The notes beneath the pieces were generated by a model, which made no database searches, was not told the DNA's origin, and saw only the letters and a list, made by a program, of their open reading frames with translations. Both the position numbers and the translations under genes were made by a program. From Oxytropis ochrocephala (taxonomy: Eukaryota > Streptophyta > Magnoliopsida > Fabales > Fabaceae), in assembly GCA_020916435.1 (NCBI GenBank), contig CM037089.1, positions 94,919,591-94,983,590 of the forward strand: a stretch of DNA of 64,000 nucleotides. The letters run 5' to 3'. Below, one piece after another: positions 20,798 through 32,644 of this stretch. Within the stretch, counting starts at the first letter, position 1. Every line of letters starts with the position of its first letter.

Positions 20798-22690
20798 AAT
20801 TTGCCCCTCTTTATCTAGATTTTAACAAGGAATATGAATTGGCCGAAACATATTCCGAGGCAAAATAGAGATAAAGAATTCAGAAATTATACCGATTTTG
20901 TCAACTTAGGGAAAAACCCGAATTTTCTTTTCCTTTTTGGGTGAATGGATACTAGCTTGTAAAACGGTTTGTAATGAATGTGGTGCTAACCCTCGATAAG
21001 CTAACAAAGCAGAAACACATGGGCGCCGAGCCCTCGGGTGGCGAAGCAAAGACAAGAAGTAAAACAATAAATAGAATAGTAGAGAAGGTACCGTCCTTTG
21101 ATAAGCGACCACCGGTGGGAAGAAAGTAACAAAAGTGCGGTGATGAAGGGCGCTCGTCACTCTGAAGGAACACACAGGTTACGAAGGGCGTCTGCGACTC
21201 TGAAGGAGTACTTGGACTCTGAAGGAACACTTAGGCTCTGAAGGAACACTTGGGTTACGAGGAGCGCTTAGGCTCTGAAGGAGCGCTTGGGCTCTGAAGG
21301 AGCGCTTGGGTTACGAAGGCGCGTCACGGGCTCGAAGGAGCGCTTGGGCTCGGGCGAACGCTGCTTGGGCTCTCGAAGGTGGCCTACTCGAGCGGCTTTG
21401 AGGTTACGTATCAAGTTGTGAAGGCGATACATTTTACCTTGATGGACTTGCACTATGCTTTGCACCGCACGGTGGTGCGAAGGACGCGAAGTTCTGGGGG
21501 CGATCCGTCATGCTCGTGATGACTTGGCGGGATGAAGGTCGAGTTCATAGTCATTTGTTTGGGTGTTGATTTGAACTAAAGCGAAGGACCTCGGAGTGCG
21601 ATGATTAAATCGGTGCTCGATAACGACGGGATGCGAAGGGCGCCTTGGTCTGAAGGGATGCAGTCTGAAGGGATTTGCAAATCTGTTGATTGACCGATTG
21701 AGATAATCGCATTGGCGTATTGAATTGAGGTACTGCATCCGTCGATTGATGCAAGGAATGATGCATGAAGCATGGGTGCATGTTATGCAAAGGCATGTTA
21801 TGCAGGAGTATGTTATGCGAGTGCGTGCAATGCTATGATTTTGATGTGATGATGCATGTGGTGGACTGTTTTCCTTTGTTTTTGATTCTTTTCTGATTGT
21901 TTTCTGACCAGCTTTCTGTTTTCTGGTTAATTGTTTTTTCATGTTTTTCTTTTCTTTTTTTCCGATCAGCTCTCTTTTTCCTGACCGTTCATCTTTGCTT
22001 TTGACAAGGCTTATTTTTTACTGGTTCAACCGACTTCCGATACTCCTGGTATGAGACTGAAAAGCCGAGGGAAACTGCAAGGCTTGTGAACCAAACGCGC
22101 GTTTGCTCTCTGATTTGCCACTTGGAACGGTTTGTGAATGCAACCTTTTTTGTAAGATTAATTATCTTTAGGAATTTGCTTATTTCCCATGACTTTTAAA
22201 GATTTCGCAATGATTTGTAATGCCCTATGATGTATGCACATGTTTCTGATTCGATATCACCATCATCATAAAAACGCTTATTTTGAGCAGAAAAACAGAA
22301 ATACCAACAATCACGATATGAGAAAAGTTGAGCTTTATTGATATGGAAGCCGATCGCATGCGAGAATGTTACGTCATTATTCGATACATTTGAGAATTTT
22401 AAAACTACAAAAAGACACGAAAATAAGAAAGCGAATCGAATTCGATCGTCCGTCTCTCGTGGGGCGATCTTGACATTTGTGTCTTGACCTTGATCACTCC
22501 TCATTCAAGTCTTGAGGAAGTTGTATGCCTTTCTTTACTTTTCATGCTCAAGTTTTTCGACCCTAATTTTTGCTGGATCGCCGCTGCGGGTTTTCAATCC
22601 ACCGGTCGCTCACGATTTTGCCTAAGTCGCCCTTTCGGGTTTTCAACCTAGCGAGCTAATTCTTACTTGGCTTGTCTTTCTCTTTTTCGT
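20798..22690 (-). other. Ogre B 3' non-coding region
   Basis: This region lies between the integrase stop and the purine tract. It holds the 19-bp minisatellite (21130-21390), a GCAT-rich stretch (21740-21840), a segment with inverted similarity to the intron (about 22200-22345) and the small frame at 22196-22504. The order matches A and C. Confidence 0.7.
21130..21390 (-). repeat. 19-bp minisatellite, Ogre B 3' region
   Basis: Units read CTTGGGCTCTGAAGGAGCG on the plus strand, about 10-12 imperfect copies. Some units have TTACGAAGG or CTCGAAGG in place of CTCTGAAGG. Confidence 0.75.
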
Positions 22691-23990
22691 TTATTTCTTT
22701 CGGGCATAATACTTCTTTCTTGATGCAGATTGGTGGGTTTTGAGGTCTTCGCCATCCATGTTGGTGAGTATCAGCGCTCCTCCAGAAAAGGCTTTTTTGA
22801 CTACATACGGGCCGTCATAAGTGGGTGCCCACTTCCCTCGGGAGTCACTCTGAATAGGCAGTATCTTTTTGAGTACTAAATCTCCTTTATTAAACTCACG
22901 CGGCCGGACTTTCCTGTCGAAAGCGGTTCTCACTCTTTGTTGGTACAGCTGCCCATGGCACAGAGCTGCAATCCTTTTTTCTTCAATGAGGTTTAGTTGA
23001 TCCAGGCGGGACTGTACCCACTCTGCTTCCTCCAGTTTAGTTTCCATCAGAACCCGCAGGGAGGGTATCTCAACCTCAATGGGAAGTACTGCTTCTGATC
23101 CATACACCAAGGAAAAAGGGTTGCCCGATCGATGTCTTAGCGAAATGCGGTAGCCATGCAAAGCAAAGGAAGCATCTCATGCCAATCCTTGTAGAGTTAC
23201 CACCATTTTACGCACTATTTTCTTGATATTCTTGTTGGTTGCTTCAAGCGCCCCATTCATCTTTGGGCGATAAGGAGAGGAATTATGGTGCTGAATTTTG
23301 AATTCCTTGCACAAGTCCTTCATCATTTTGCTATTCAAATTACTACAGTTATCGGTGATGATCTTGTCGGAGTAGACCATATCGGCAAATCGGATCTTTC
23401 TTCACAAACTTAGCAACCATCAGGCTGGTTATCTTTGGAGTATGAAGCGGCTTCAACCCACTTAGTAAAGTAATCAATTGCAACGAGAATGAAGCGATGC
23501 CCGTTTGGCGCTTTGGGCTCAATTGGACCTATGGCGTCCATGCCCCACATGGAAAGCGGCCAAGATGCGATCAAAACATTTAGTTTGGCGGCGGCACATG
23601 GATATGATCGGCATAGATCGGCATTTGTGGCATTTCCTTACGAAGCTATAATGATCGATTCCATCCGGAGCCGGTAATAACCCGCCCTTAGGATTTTTCT
23701 AGCCATGGTGTGCCCACTTGAATGGGTTCGAGCGAGCCTTCATGCACATCTCTCATGATTCTCTCGGCTTCTTCTTTGGCAACACACCTTAGGAGAACCA
23801 TATCGTAGTTTCTCTTGTAAAGAACCTCACCACTCAAGAAGAAATTCCTTGACAACCTTACGAGAGTTCTCTTGTCATTTTCGATGCCCGGTGGGTATTC
23901 ACGACTAGTGATGTCTTGCTTGATGTCATGATACCAAGGCTTCTCGTCGGACTCTTCATCTATTGCCATGCGAGTAGTGATGCGTGAGCG
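22691..23990 (-). pseudogene. Integrase of Ogre B, frameshifted
   Basis: The C-terminal 156 residues (23161-22691) are one clean frame: LVYGSEAVLPIEVEIPSLR, later KWAPTYDGPYVVKKAF, ending KKYYARKK. The catalytic core (23380-23177) shows IITDN, MMKDLCKEFKIQHHNSSPY and NGALEATNKNIKKIV with the D,35,E spacing. The zinc-binding region (23969-23688) shows RCVAKEEAERIMRDVHEGSL. Frameshifts separate these three blocks. In the plus-strand view the stop is at 22691-22693. Confidence 0.88.
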
Positions 23991-24990
23991 AGCTCGGTCT
24001 TTGGTCGATCTTAGTCAAGCTCTTGTCACGGCTAACATTGAACATGGAAGACGAGTGTTGCTAATGCATCACCGGTGATTTTCACCTCGAGGATATCTTT
24101 GGAAGGTGATCTCATCAAAGGACTTCATCAACTCTTGCGAGGTAATCACAATAAGGAATCGGTTTAGGATCTCTGGTCTCCCAATCGCCTCTTGCTTGAT
24201 AAATAACTAGAAATTTGGATCCCCGTATACATCTAGCCTTTTAACTTTCCACTCTAGAAATTTGCTGAATACCTAGGATGCATGCTTAGATACTCGCTAT
24301 GTTATTTGTGACATAGAAGCTTAGCCTTGCGATGTGAGGAATGAAGCGATTATCGAGAGGATTAACACTGCTTGACTCCGTGTCCCCACACATTTGGCGC
24401 ACCATCAAATATCATTCTCCATCTTTCACTTTCGTAGGACTTCCCCTCGTCGAATAGTACCATGATGTCTTCATCGGAAAATCATGCGCATTTGGTGTGT
24501 AATCTGGAATCGGTGACATGCCAAATATTCGGTGAGTGTACTACCTTTAAGCGCCTTTTGTGTGACATACGAGGATATCGTATTACGATAATTGCATCCG
24601 CCATCGGGCAATTCGCGTCTGTGAGTGGCTTCTCAAATATGTACTTGATTGGATCCATTTTTGAAACCAACCAAGTTGTATGACTCGGCATGTCTTGCCT
24701 TAAGCGATGAGCGGCCCAAACTAAGGCACAACAGTCTTTTCGGCAAAGATAGAATACCTTGTCTCACGATCGGTGAACTTTTTGCTTAGGTAGTATATTG
24801 CATGCTCCTTTTTCCAGATTCATCATGCGACCCAACACACACCCATTGAATTGTCTAGCTTTGTAAGGTATAAGATGAAGCGGTCCGCACGCCACGGTGG
24901 CATTAAGGCCGAGTGGATTTTGCAAGTACACCTTGATTTTCTCGAAGGTCGCTTGACGGCGATCATTCCACCCGGGCTCGACTTTTGCAT
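23991..24990 (-). pseudogene. Two RNase H modules of Ogre B, broken
   Basis: Reading leftward, the gypsy-type RNase H gives KEHAI-like and SKMDPIKYIFEKPLTD (about 24860-24600). The second, archaeal-like module starts with WRMIF and FDGAPNVWGH-like sequence near 24440 and ends near 24060 with a GENHR-like segment just before the integrase linker. Both are frameshifted. The arrangement copies that in A. Confidence 0.7.
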
Positions 24991-26110
24991 AGCAATTTGA
25001 AGATTGGCTCACAAGTAGCGATCAAGCTGGAAGATGAATCGAGAGATGTAATTCAACCTCCCAGAAACCACGGATTTCTTTCTCCGTTTGAACCTTGGCA
25101 TTTCGAGGATAGCTTTTACTTTATGCGGATCCACCTCAATTCCCTTACGGTGACAATGAAGCCTAACAACTTCCACGATCTTACCCCAAACGTGCACTTG
25201 TTTGGGTTTAACTTGAGCTTATATTTCCTTAACCGTTCAAAAAGCCTGCGCAGATTGACAATGTGCTCCTTGTCGGTTTTAGATTTTGCGATCATGTCAT
25301 CGACATAAACTTCAATCTCTTTATGCATCATATCATGGAATAAGGTAACCATGGCCCTCACGATAGGTTGCGCGGCATTCTTCAATCCGAATGGCATGAC
25401 CTTATAACGAGATGTTCCCCAAAGCGTTATGAAAGTTGTCTTTTCCATGTCCTCGGGGTCCATTTTGATCGATTATATCCGAATATCCATCCATGAAGGA
25501 GAATAACGAGTGTTGGTGTACTATCCACTAAGACATCAATGTGAGGCAAAGGAAAATCGTCTTTAGGGCTATACGATTGATTCCGTAATCGACACACATT
25601 CGACCTTCCCATCTTTTTAGGAGGCGGGACAATGTTGGCAACCCATTGCGGGTATTTGGCCTTTGCCAGAATCTGCATCGAATTGCTTCTTCACCGTCTC
25701 GATTTTGAGGACATTTCGGTTTCATCCTCCTCAATTTCTTTTTGGCGGTGGGCATTCGGGCTTGCCCGGTAGCTTGTGTACCACGATGTCGGTGTCCAAC
25801 CGGGCATATCACGATACGACCATGCAAACACATCCACGTAATCCGCAACAAATGAACTAACTTTATGAGGTCTTCTTCGTTCATGGTGGTGCCTACTTTA
25901 ACCTCTTTCTTATCCTCTGCTTTGTACCCAAGTTGATCACTTGGTGGACTCTTCGTGTGGGTGGATTACCCTTTCTTCTTGTTTCATTAACCTCAAAAGT
26001 TACGGAGAGTTTCCAGTCTTCTTCAACATCCCCTCGGCTGATTGGCGGGGTGATCAAAGTCAAAAGGTGGGTATCGACCTTTGTCATTTTCGAGAGACCA
26101 TTCTTTGTGG
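24991..26110 (-). pseudogene. Reverse transcriptase of Ogre B, frameshifted
   Basis: The catalytic box YVDDMIAKSK lies on the minus strand with YVDD at 25307-25296, inside the frame 25463-25116 (VMPFGLKNAAQPIVRAMVTL, then FHDMMHKEIEV, later LKLNPNKCTFGVRS). The N-terminal region is at 25884-25528 (EEDLIKLVHLLR), with a linker at 26110-25893 (RVHQVINLGTK). At least four frameshifts are present. The family is Ty3/gypsy RT of the Tat lineage. Confidence 0.88.
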
Positions 26111-26119
26111 ATCGCATTT

Positions 26120-26385
26120 TGCCGAAAGCGAAAAGCGAGAATGAAAGGCGAAACAAGAAAACAAGCAGACAAATAAAGCGAGACAAAGACTCATGCAAAT
26201 GAAGAGAAATTGGTTTTATTAATTGAGGAATTCAAAACAAGCGTTTTTATTGATGATGATAATTTTGAAAATAAAAACACGTGTGCCCCTAACAAGCTGG
26301 TCCTATGGCCTTGGCGAGCCACGGGGTTGCATTACAAATGATTACTTTAAATTAAGAGTCACGGGAGAATCGCGATCTTCCAATT
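26120..26385 (-). other. intron-like gap between PR and RT in Ogre B
   Basis: This is the same AT-rich segment as 906-1165 in A, in reverse. It includes AATAAAAACGCTTGTTTTGA in element orientation. It has no coding similarity, and its position matches the known Ogre intron. Confidence 0.6.
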
Positions 26386-26825
26386 CTTTAACTCTTCACG
26401 ATCACATAGCAGCGAGACGGACTCGCCTCGCGCTTCTTTGGATTGAAACATCTCACGATAACAAACAACTTGATTGGGGTCCCCACAAGCACTCACAAAA
26501 CTCGACTAAGGTCGCAAATTGGGATCCTCTGGGGCCATGGATCTTCGCCTCTGGATTTGGCCAACCACTTTGGCGCTTTCGCTCATCCGCCCTTATCCGC
26601 CTTTCCTCCTTACTTGGGGTGTATCCTGGCCGAAAGCGGTCTTTGTTTTCCTTGAGTTGGATAGGAGCTAGAATCCCTTGACCGATCTTTCCCAAGCGAG
26701 AACCCGACCTTGTACCCTTGGGCTATCATAATTTTGGCGACCATCTCCTCCTCTTTGGTCTTTCCAAACCTTTGCATTGGCAATCTCCAAAGAGCGAAAA
26801 ATTTGTTTCCAACGACTCTTGGTGG
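26386..26825 (-). pseudogene. G-patch region of Ogre B
   Basis: Read leftward from 26795, the sequence gives LEIANAKVWK-like, then MVAKIMIAQGYK in one frame and GKIGQGILAPIQ in another (26695-26453), followed by the basic segment EERRIRADERKRQ. It is split by a frameshift in the middle of the GxGLG part. The intact version in C supports the assignment. Confidence 0.65.
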
Positions 26826-27430
26826 CTTCTACATATTTGAACTCGATGGCTTATTAACGAGTTTCTTCTTCACCGAATACTCGACCACTTTGTCATCCAC
26901 CATGAATTTGACCCGTTGGTGTAGAGAAGAAGGAATTGCCCCCGACCATGTGGATCCGGGGTCTCCTAACAGACGACTATATGAGGAGGTAATGTCCATG
27001 ATTTGGAAATTGATCTGAGAAAACTTGGGACCGATCTGGATAGGAAATTCCATTTCTCCTAGCACTTCCTTTTGGAACCATCAAATGCTCGCACTTTGTG
27101 TCGAACTTCGGTTTCATATAGGAACAATCAACATCTAACTTGTCCATGGTTGACTTTGGCATTACGTTTAGTGAAGACCCGTTGTCAATCGATTACTACG
27201 CCGACCACATAGTCCCCACACTTCACCGAGATATGAAGAGCTTGATTGTGTTCTTTTCCGCTCGAAGGCAACTCATCATCGGCAAAAGTTAGGTGATTTG
27301 CAGCCACCACACTCCCGACAATTCCATGGTGATTCTTTGAAATGTCCTGCGCAGCGTGAGCCTCGCTTTGAGCACTTTCATCGAGGTACATTACGTGTGC
27401 TTCCGAAGTGAGCAACGGTGATAGCATGGA
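26826..27430 (-). pseudogene. Protease and preceding linker of Ogre B
   Basis: The linker frame 27427-27185 reads HVMYLDESAQSEAHAAQDI, then HLTFADDELPSSGKEHNQAL and VVGVVID, running directly into the active site DNGSS with the Asp codon at 27186-27184. The flap side reads MEFPIQIGPKFSQINFQIMD (27065 leftward), later SSLHQRVKFMVDDKV. One frameshift lies after the active site. This is the longest continuous view of the protease entry in the window. Confidence 0.82.
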
Positions 27431-30277
27431 TATCTTTGAGGCGTCTGTTTCAACCGATCAACTACTCTGTGTCGCTTTCTTGGACAAACTTCAAGAATTC
27501 ATTGGTTTCTTTTACATTACTTTTTCTGGAGCGACCTGCGGCTCTTTTCTTTATCTTTGCGGCCTCTCTGTTCGGCCTCCTAGATGTTTCCGCGGAGGGT
27601 TTCAGAGCATACACTCTTCCGCACGGTGATCCCACTCGATCTGCTATGTTGGTCACGGTGGTAGCATTTGGAGAACGATGCCGTGTATTTCAGGGGCGCT
27701 TTATTTGACTCATAACGAAAGCGGGTGGTACCTCAATCACTATTGGTGAGCATTTGCTCGCATCGACCTAAGATTGAAATCATAAGGAATCTCAATGGGC
27801 CTTACGATTCCTCTATCATTGTCGAGAATGCAGTGTCCACACTTCTCGATTCGGAACCATTCATGATAATGACCACACAGTGCGTCTTTGCTCATCTACC
27901 TCACCCAATCGATGAAATTTGGATATCTTCTATTCGGATTAGAGCGCTTTCGGGAGCATCATATCGACCAAGTAATCAAACTTTCATTGGGGCTCCTAGA
28001 GTGTCCCAACATCCTTCCTTTGCCATGGGGACAACCACTTGGTTTGTGGCATTCATCTTCTTCATCCCACCACCGTAAATTTGGATATCTTCTATTCGGA
28101 TTTGGCGCTTGCTTTGGAGCATCATATTTGACCAAGTAATCAAACTTTCATTGGGCTCTCCTAGAGTATCCCAGCGTCCTTCTTTTGTAAGCGACAACAT
28201 TACCTCTTCGCGACCTCTTCCTTGCATGAGAAGAGGCGTGTCCTCATTAGCTCTTGGTCGGGCCACGGCAGAACCAATCTCGTAGCGGTGTGCGAGAATT
28301 TCAATTGGCTTTTTGGCTCTCTACCACTGCTGTATGCGAATATAGGGTCCACACTTCCTCTTCCACACCAGTAGGTCCCTATCTGGACCACATACCGATC
28401 CATCAGGTCTTGTAGGATCATTTTGAAAGTTTCACAACCTCCCCCCACAGAGAGAGTCGGCACACCCTTCTTCATGGCAACACCCTTTTTAACAACCTTG
28501 GCGGCATAACTCGGCATAAATGACATTTAGAGAGTCTTGATCTCTTGCACCTTTTTCGTGACTTGCCAGCGGCACTTTCTATAGCATTGGTAGCCGTTCC
28601 TGGTGACTGGTAATGGATTGATTGTTGTATTTGGGCCGGTTCTGTTTAAGCGATATCAACCGGCATCTATCGGATCTTGCACTACATGCTTGAAGGCTTT
28701 GCAATCTTCCACAGCATAATGAGGCCCCATTTTCGTGGAAGCTGCGGTAGCATTAGCATTGTATCCACAGGAAATGGTGGTGCGCACTACTTTCATGGGT
28801 CAGTGTTGATCAGTTATTGGAGGTTAAGTGATTAAGCATTTCGGTATATGTCATCGGAATTGGATCAAAACTAGTCCGCTTCTTGAGCTGATAATCTTGA
28901 GTCTTGGGGCGGTCATCGCCTTCTTTGAGATGGCACCGGAGGCGAGAGAATGGAATAGTTTGGGGTGGAGGGTACCAAAAGATGAATTCCCCACGAGATG
29001 ACATTAGTTTCTCCTCTTTCTTTTTAGGGAAATGGGGCTGGTACTTCTTACGGTTGTTGGACCCACGAGAACTCCTGCGTGCAGAGGTGATTCAAAATCT
29101 TCCCACTTGAAGGCCATGTTCAAGTCTTTCCCGAAGACTATCATGTCGAGAAAGCTGGTTGAGACACTTGTGATCGACTGTCATAATAGATTCTTTGGCG
29201 AGTTTCGGGAACATGTACACCATCTCTTTCTCGATCAAAGGAGGTTGAACACAGGCGGGTGTAGCCGCCATTTTTGAGCATACTCCTTGAAGGTCTCTTT
29301 CTCACCCTTACTCATGTCTTTGCAAGCTGCGACCTATCCGGAGCCATGTCCATGTTGTACTTATCTTTTTGCTTCATGAAAGCAGACAAATCTTTCCAAC
29401 AACGGATTTGAAGATTGCAACTTCATATACCAATCGGAGGAGCTCCCACCAAAGCGTGCAGGCGATAAATCGATAATTTGTCATCATTGGCATAGGGACC
29501 CATTTTGAGCGAACATTGTAATATGGCTCTCAGGCGCAGCGATCCCTGTGCTTGTCCACCTCTGGAGCTTTGAATTTTGGCGGTAGAACCAAATGCGGGA
29601 CTAGGCAAAGCTCACGGGCTTCTTTGGCTCTAACTCCGGTACCCTCCATAGCTCTCACTCTTTCTTCTAGTGCTCGGATCGGATCATTTGGTGAGCCCCC
29701 TCAACGCATGCCCTTGGGGTGACTCCCATCTTTGTAGTAATACCCTCCTCTGGTGAGGAACATTTTGAGGTCGTCTTTTGTGAACCACTGGCGTGGAATT
29801 GTGTATGACATGAGGGCGAGAGCTGGTCCCGAGATCCCCGGCGGTTCCCAGGTGTGGTGATAGTAATTTGATTAGGTGCGATTCGCCAGCGGGAGTAGAT
29901 CTAACGGTTTTGGCGGTACCAGCGAGCATACCCCGAGGTATCTGCATGCGATGTCTTGTTGGACACATTCATTACGGGGCGAACACGGGATGGTGACCCC
30001 AGACCGGAGGAAGCGTGGTTGCGGCGATTCACGACGACCTTTGGAGGAGGAGCGAAAGAAGTGACCCCATCTGGACCCCTTCTGGCGGCGGCCGGCGGTT
30101 GTCCCAGCTCTTCAAACCTTGCGGCATTACCATCATTTCATGGACACAGGCCTCCATGGTACCCATCTTATCCTTGAGTCGATTTTCTGAGCGGTGCTCG
30201 GGATTAATTGTACACCCATGTCTTCTGTTGCAGGTTACTCTCAATTTCAACATCCGGATGTTACGGTATTGAGCCAT
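27431..30277 (-). pseudogene. Gag of Ogre B, heavily broken
   Basis: The N-terminal part lies at 30277-30029 (NRLKDKMGTMEACVHEMM, a probable coiled coil). The central gag domain is near 29960-29300, with KMGPYANDDKLSIYRLHALVG as the clearest block (29608-29423). A later FDPIPMTYTEMLNHL block lies near 29004-28810. Between about 28180 and 27918 a repeated 54-residue module (WDTLGxP...IRIEDIQI) precedes the protease linker. A basic stretch, KIKKRAAGRSRKSN, is at 27656-27462. I see no clear CCHC knuckle, as expected for this lineage. Frameshifts are too many to define one start. Confidence 0.7.
27918..28180 (-). repeat. direct duplication (161-162 bp offset) between gag and protease of Ogre B
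   Basis: TTGGATATCTTCTATTCGG occurs near 27918 and again near 28080, each followed by GAGCATCATAT..GACCAAGTAATCAAACTTTCATTGGG-like sequence. In element orientation both units encode WDTLGxP and IRIEDIQI. The same duplication with the same offset is in C (about 62089 and 62250). Confidence 0.8.
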
Positions 30278-30645
30278 TAGCTTGGCTTGCGATCGGGTGA
30301 AATATCGGTGACGGAGAACCAGCGTGCCTTTTACTGTTTATTCAAACATTTATTGCATAAGAAACAAAATAATTTTATGAATGAATGTATGAATGTATGC
30401 ACAATGTTTGCTTGATGCGGGAACCGCGGGATACCTTGCCTTGTCATACTGCGCGTAAACTTTTTGATTTACTGAATTGAAGTAAACAAGGAATCGAAAT
30501 AGCACACGCCGTTCATCACGATTTCAAAGCTTCACGATTTTCATTAAAGGAAAAGAGCGTTACAATGTTCATAAAGAGAAGCGATACAATATTCTTGAAT
30601 ACAAAGCTCGAAACAAACTCCTAAATCAAAATACAAATAGGCAAC
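30278..30645 (-). other. spacer between ORF1 and gag in Ogre B
   Basis: About 370 bp of AT-rich sequence with no convincing frame. It contains GCTTGATGCGGGAACCGCGG and a run of short A-rich words. I see no gene or structured element in it. Confidence 0.5.
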
Positions 30646-32644
30646 TCAAATACAAATGGCTCCAAGCTCCCAATTCTCTTCCTCTTCTTGCTTGCACTTG
30701 CACTTTGAGATTGCTCTTTGAATTCTGTGATCAACGCTCTGCGATATTCCACAAATTGATACACTTGGCGGGGTATTGAAGAAGTGCATCTCGGCCTCGG
30801 CTAACCTCAGATTCTTAGGGATCACGACATAGCTTTGTGAGGCGGCTCGGCGGCTTTGAGAACTTGTTCTTCCATATTTGTATCTCATCCTTGAGTTCTT
30901 TAATGACCTCTTGATCTTGATCTTTCCAATCAACTCTAGGAGCGTTTTCCCAATCACGGCTCTACTACTGACTGACTGCTGTAGGCATCTTCACAAACAA
31001 TGAAGGTCTCTCTTTAATTCACCAAATATTTTTCTTTCAAAGCTCAAAGCTTCTTTGGTATTCCTTGAGAGTTTCATTAATGGCCAACTTTTCTTGCTTG
31101 AGGTTTCTCAAGTGACTCCTCAACTCAGCCACTAAATGTGATTCTCGCATACGATTTCATGGCTAATGTCTTCCACTCTGAGCTTCTTCAAGTGCTTTCC
31201 TCGTCTTTTGTTTATACCTTTGGAGCTCTCTCTGGCCCCACCCGGATGCCTGCAGGCTTCTATCTTGCTTTGTTCTTCCTTCTTGAATCGTAGCGCTTTC
31301 TTCCTGGCGATCATCTTGACATTGTTTTCCTCCTCTAGCTTTTCTTTCTCTAGAGCTATCTCTTCTATCTTAGCTGCGGTGCCCTCTTTTCCTCTTACTG
31401 CTTTCGCTAATGCGGATTTGACCGTTTAACTCTTCATGGGTAGGGACATAAGGCTCTGGTATCTCTTCTTCAAGGAAAGCATCCCTTGAATTGGTGATTT
31501 TGCGTTTTGAAGCTTCTCCTTGAGCCATTGATTGAAAGTGATGTCAGCGATTTTCTTTGACAACTCTTCACTCCACTTTCCTTTCCACAGTTCCCATATT
31601 TGTTGAACTCTTGAAGCAAGTCGCATGATTAGGCATCCCCTTATAGAGGTAAATGCGGGGACGACATGCTTTCGGAGAGTGAGTTCCTCATCAGATGTAG
31701 AAAGTGCCTCAAGGTCAATGAAGGGTTGTAGTTGATACACCCCTGAGTCCCCATGAGAGGCACATTTTGAAAGCTTCCTGGCTGAACACTACCAGCAGTG
31801 CATCATCCCAACAAGCGGTGTGTGCCACCGGTTTGGAGTTCATTGAGATTCTTCAAATACTCAACCCATTCAATAGCGGTTTTGACCTCCACCTCACGGC
31901 TTAGGGCGTAGAGATTAGCTCACTAACATTAGTTCGGTTGTGGATCACATGGGTAATAAGCCGGCGTAGAGAATGTGGGAGGAAAGACATAATTTCTTTT
32001 TATGGGCCGGGTGTGGCGAGTAAGGCGTGGTGCGTGTTAGCAAGGATAGCGAGCACCAGGATTGATAGGGTTACGAGTGTCTTTGAAGGCCAAGAATGCA
32101 CCGATTGCGTCTTCATCAACATATCTCTCTATTTGAGGAAGAGGACCACCCCAAATATGGTAGGCGAGCACTAATTTGAGCGGTCCCCAACTTCTTAGCG
32201 CGGCATAAGATTGTAATAGGCCTCGAAGTACTCTTGTGGATACCGGCTACACCATTTCTCTTTAACTTACGCAACCTCAATTCATCCACACTAATCACGA
32301 GCGGCGTTGCGAGTTTTCATCGATATAATCTGCGCCACGATATTGGTAAGGCCTAGCATGTGATCTGGCGAACCCAAAATTTGCTCATACTCCTCTAATG
32401 TGGGTGACAAGCTGAAAATTCTTGAAGAAGAAACACCTCACATCAGTCGTAGAATTGACTCAAAGCTATAAGAGCATCCTCTTGAGCGTTCAATTGCGGC
32501 AATCTACGAACATTCCGTATGCTTGATCAAAGGACTCTCTCTCGATGGGGCCCGTAAAGGTGCTGCTGCGCCTCGGACTACCAATCTCGACCCTCTTCAT
32601 AAGCGGGAGGCGAGAAATGGCGAAGTCTTGCTACTCAACTCCAT
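30646..32644 (-). pseudogene. Ogre ORF1 (plant DUF7745-like) of copy B, broken
   Basis: Ogre elements carry an extra ORF of unknown role before gag. Here a candidate ATG is at 32644-32642. Reading leftward, blocks LNAQEDALIALSQFYD, then (in another frame) F.LSPTLEEYEQILGSP, near 32370 give the core of the domain found in plant Ogre ORF1 proteins. Further on, VPLMGTQGCINYNP (near 31740) and FNQWLKEKLQNAKSP (31740-31426) follow. The C-terminal part is charged with a likely coiled coil (31314-31132 and 30957-30646). Frameshifts interrupt all blocks. I assigned it from remembered family motifs, so a profile search would be the proper test. Confidence 0.6.

Noticed and set aside
31166..31429. Plus-strand hydrophobic frame in B
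   Set aside because: It is antisense to the charged C-terminal part of ORF1. Ser/Leu/Phe-rich frames are expected opposite Lys/Glu-rich coding.
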